Positions 62,540 through 64,000 of a stretch of 64,000 bases of DNA are shown here, piece by piece. The stretch is from Beaufortia kweichowensis (Eukaryota > Chordata > Actinopteri > Cypriniformes > Gastromyzontidae). Every line of letters begins with the position of its first letter. Position 1 is the stretch's first letter. The stretch is from positions 11,595,512-11,659,511 of the forward strand of contig CM032809.1 in assembly GCA_019155185.1 (NCBI GenBank), given 5' to 3'. The position numbers and the translations under genes were made by a program. The notes beneath the pieces were generated by a model. It saw nothing but the letters and a program-made list of their open reading frames with translations. It had not been told where the DNA came from and ran no database searches.

Positions 62540-64000
62540 CTTTTATCCCTGTGTTCTCTCTGAGCCAACAGGCTAGCAGCCTTGTGAATATTTCAAGACT
62601 GTTGCATCAACGCCAGTGTAGCAGATTGTGGTGAACTATAAATGTTTTATGGCACAGTGCATGTGGGAAAAATGTATTTTTAGACCTTTTCTGAAAGCTC
62701 AGTAGGAAATCATGGACACACTGTATCTCTGCATATATATATATTTTCGTTGCCAAGATGAGGACAGTAACAAATGAGTCGCTGTCTTGCTGTTTCATAC
62801 AGGAGATTTTCCTCAAGGTGATTCCAAGACCCCTCTTTCTCTTGTCCAACAGGATCCGCCATGATTTATGAAATGCTCCAATTTTTGGAAGTGAAAGGGC
62901 AAAGAGGACAGAAAATTACACAATCTGAGTAATCTTTAATATTGGAAAAATATTTACGTGCGGTGGGAAAACATTCACAGCACATATGTTGAGGTTGTTG
63001 TGAAGAGTCTGCACATAATCTCTGTATGTGCAGAAAATAATCCAGGGTAATACAGGTCAGGATAATCTGGGATGGTTATATCAGGCAAATAATCTCACAA
63101 CATCAGTATGCTGAATAATCCCAGATGATTTTGCTCTATAATCTTGCACAAGTTAAATCAAATTGACGCTCAGAGAAATGGAAGGTTATATAACACAAAT
63201 ACTGGCATTAAAAATGTATATAGTTCTGGTCTTTAGATATGCCGTACATCAACAAAAGTCCTTATGGACGTTTCATCATCTGCTTGCTAAAAATTATAAT
63301 ACTAATTACTTAAAAAGCAATAACACATTTTCAAGGTTTGAGGTATAAATCTTATGCAAAAAAACGTAAATTACTTAAATCAAAGTTTAAGTAGTATTAA
63401 ACAATATATTATATCTATATATTGTATTATTTAAGATGAATTTGGATTCATAACCATCTGTTTTATGAATTAATGTAGTAATTGAAATTCGGTGGATTAT
63501 AAGGATTTAATTTATTTAAATTGCAATAAACCACGTTAATTTAGAAAAAATAAGCTTACTGAGGCTGTGGTAAATTCAGCAGTGTTTTTCCATATGCGAA
63601 AGTAATACTGGCAGGTCTATATGCATGGTCATAATCATCAGTTAAAAAATGCATTAATACTTATACGCTCTGTAAAAAAGCTTTGACTGCCACAGGAGGT
63701 AAAACTGCACAATGAAAGTCCATTAGAGCTCCAGAATTACATTCATTGTGGACAAAATGGGAGCAATCATTCTCTTAAAGGACCATTTAATCTACACGCA
63801 CCTCTACAGCATTACAGATTGGACTGAAGGAATCCTACTTGTATTACAAACTCTTGCATTTTTAATTCACCTAACCAATAGTAAATTGAGCCGTACAAAA
63901 CAAAATGACAACAATGCTAATGAGATGAACCAAAACATTTAATCATGCCTCAATAAAGATCTCAGGGCTTTATGTGAGAGTTAACGTACATTAATAAACG
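62540..64000. other. Intergenic DNA to window end
   Basis: AT-rich, no recognised gene or repeat. Confidence 0.5.

Overview
The window is teleost nuclear DNA, most likely from a cyprinid (zebrafish/carp group). Genes are intron-containing with GT..AG splice sites. The intergenic DNA is AT-rich and full of CT, TA, TAA and CA microsatellites, small inverted-repeat transposons and tRNA-derived SINEs of types common in cyprinids. No bacterial-style operons, CRISPR arrays, rRNA or tRNA genes were recognised. The species assignment is inference from repeat and protein character, not from a database match.

Three protein-coding genes can be supported. (1) At 3255-5458, minus strand, a three-exon GIMAP/AIG1-family immune GTPase gene of 509 codons. 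It has two G domains in tandem; the first has a degenerate switch-II motif, the second is canonical and is followed by a C-terminal hydrophobic tail. (2) At 47794-49160, minus strand, MED10 (Mediator subunit 10), four exons, 134 aa, complete. (3) At 50443-56527, plus strand, UBE2QL1 (E2Q-like ubiquitin-conjugating enzyme), two coding exons and a probable spliced 5' UTR, 276 codons. MED10 and UBE2QL1 lie head to head across a GC-rich, CCAAT/GC-box-containing interval. From memory they are also neighbours on human 5p15.31, so this looks like conserved synteny. GIMAP is about 42 kb away and has no obvious functional link to them.

Layout: 1-3.2 kb, AT-rich DNA beyond the GIMAP 3' end; 3.2-5.7 kb, GIMAP and its promoter; 5.7-47.5 kb, a gene-poor interval with transposon fossils, a composite CT-repeat array (13.4-14.3 kb), seven copies of one TTAA-flanked MITE-like family, and unique blocks that may be regulatory; 47.5-49.2 kb, MED10; 49.2-50.4 kb, shared promoter region; 50.4-59 kb, UBE2QL1 with a 5.25-kb intron and probably a 2.4-kb 3' UTR; 59-64 kb, a perfect 68-bp-arm palindrome, a second 200-bp CT array and mostly unremarkable sequence.

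I found no convincing new multi-gene biological system. The most unusual items are the perfect palindrome at 59.4 kb, the exactly duplicated 126-bp spacers in the CT array, the same-orientation TTAA element family (one copy apparently nested in another repeat), the double-domain GIMAP with a probable pseudo-GTPase half, and the long open N-terminal extension of UBE2QL1.
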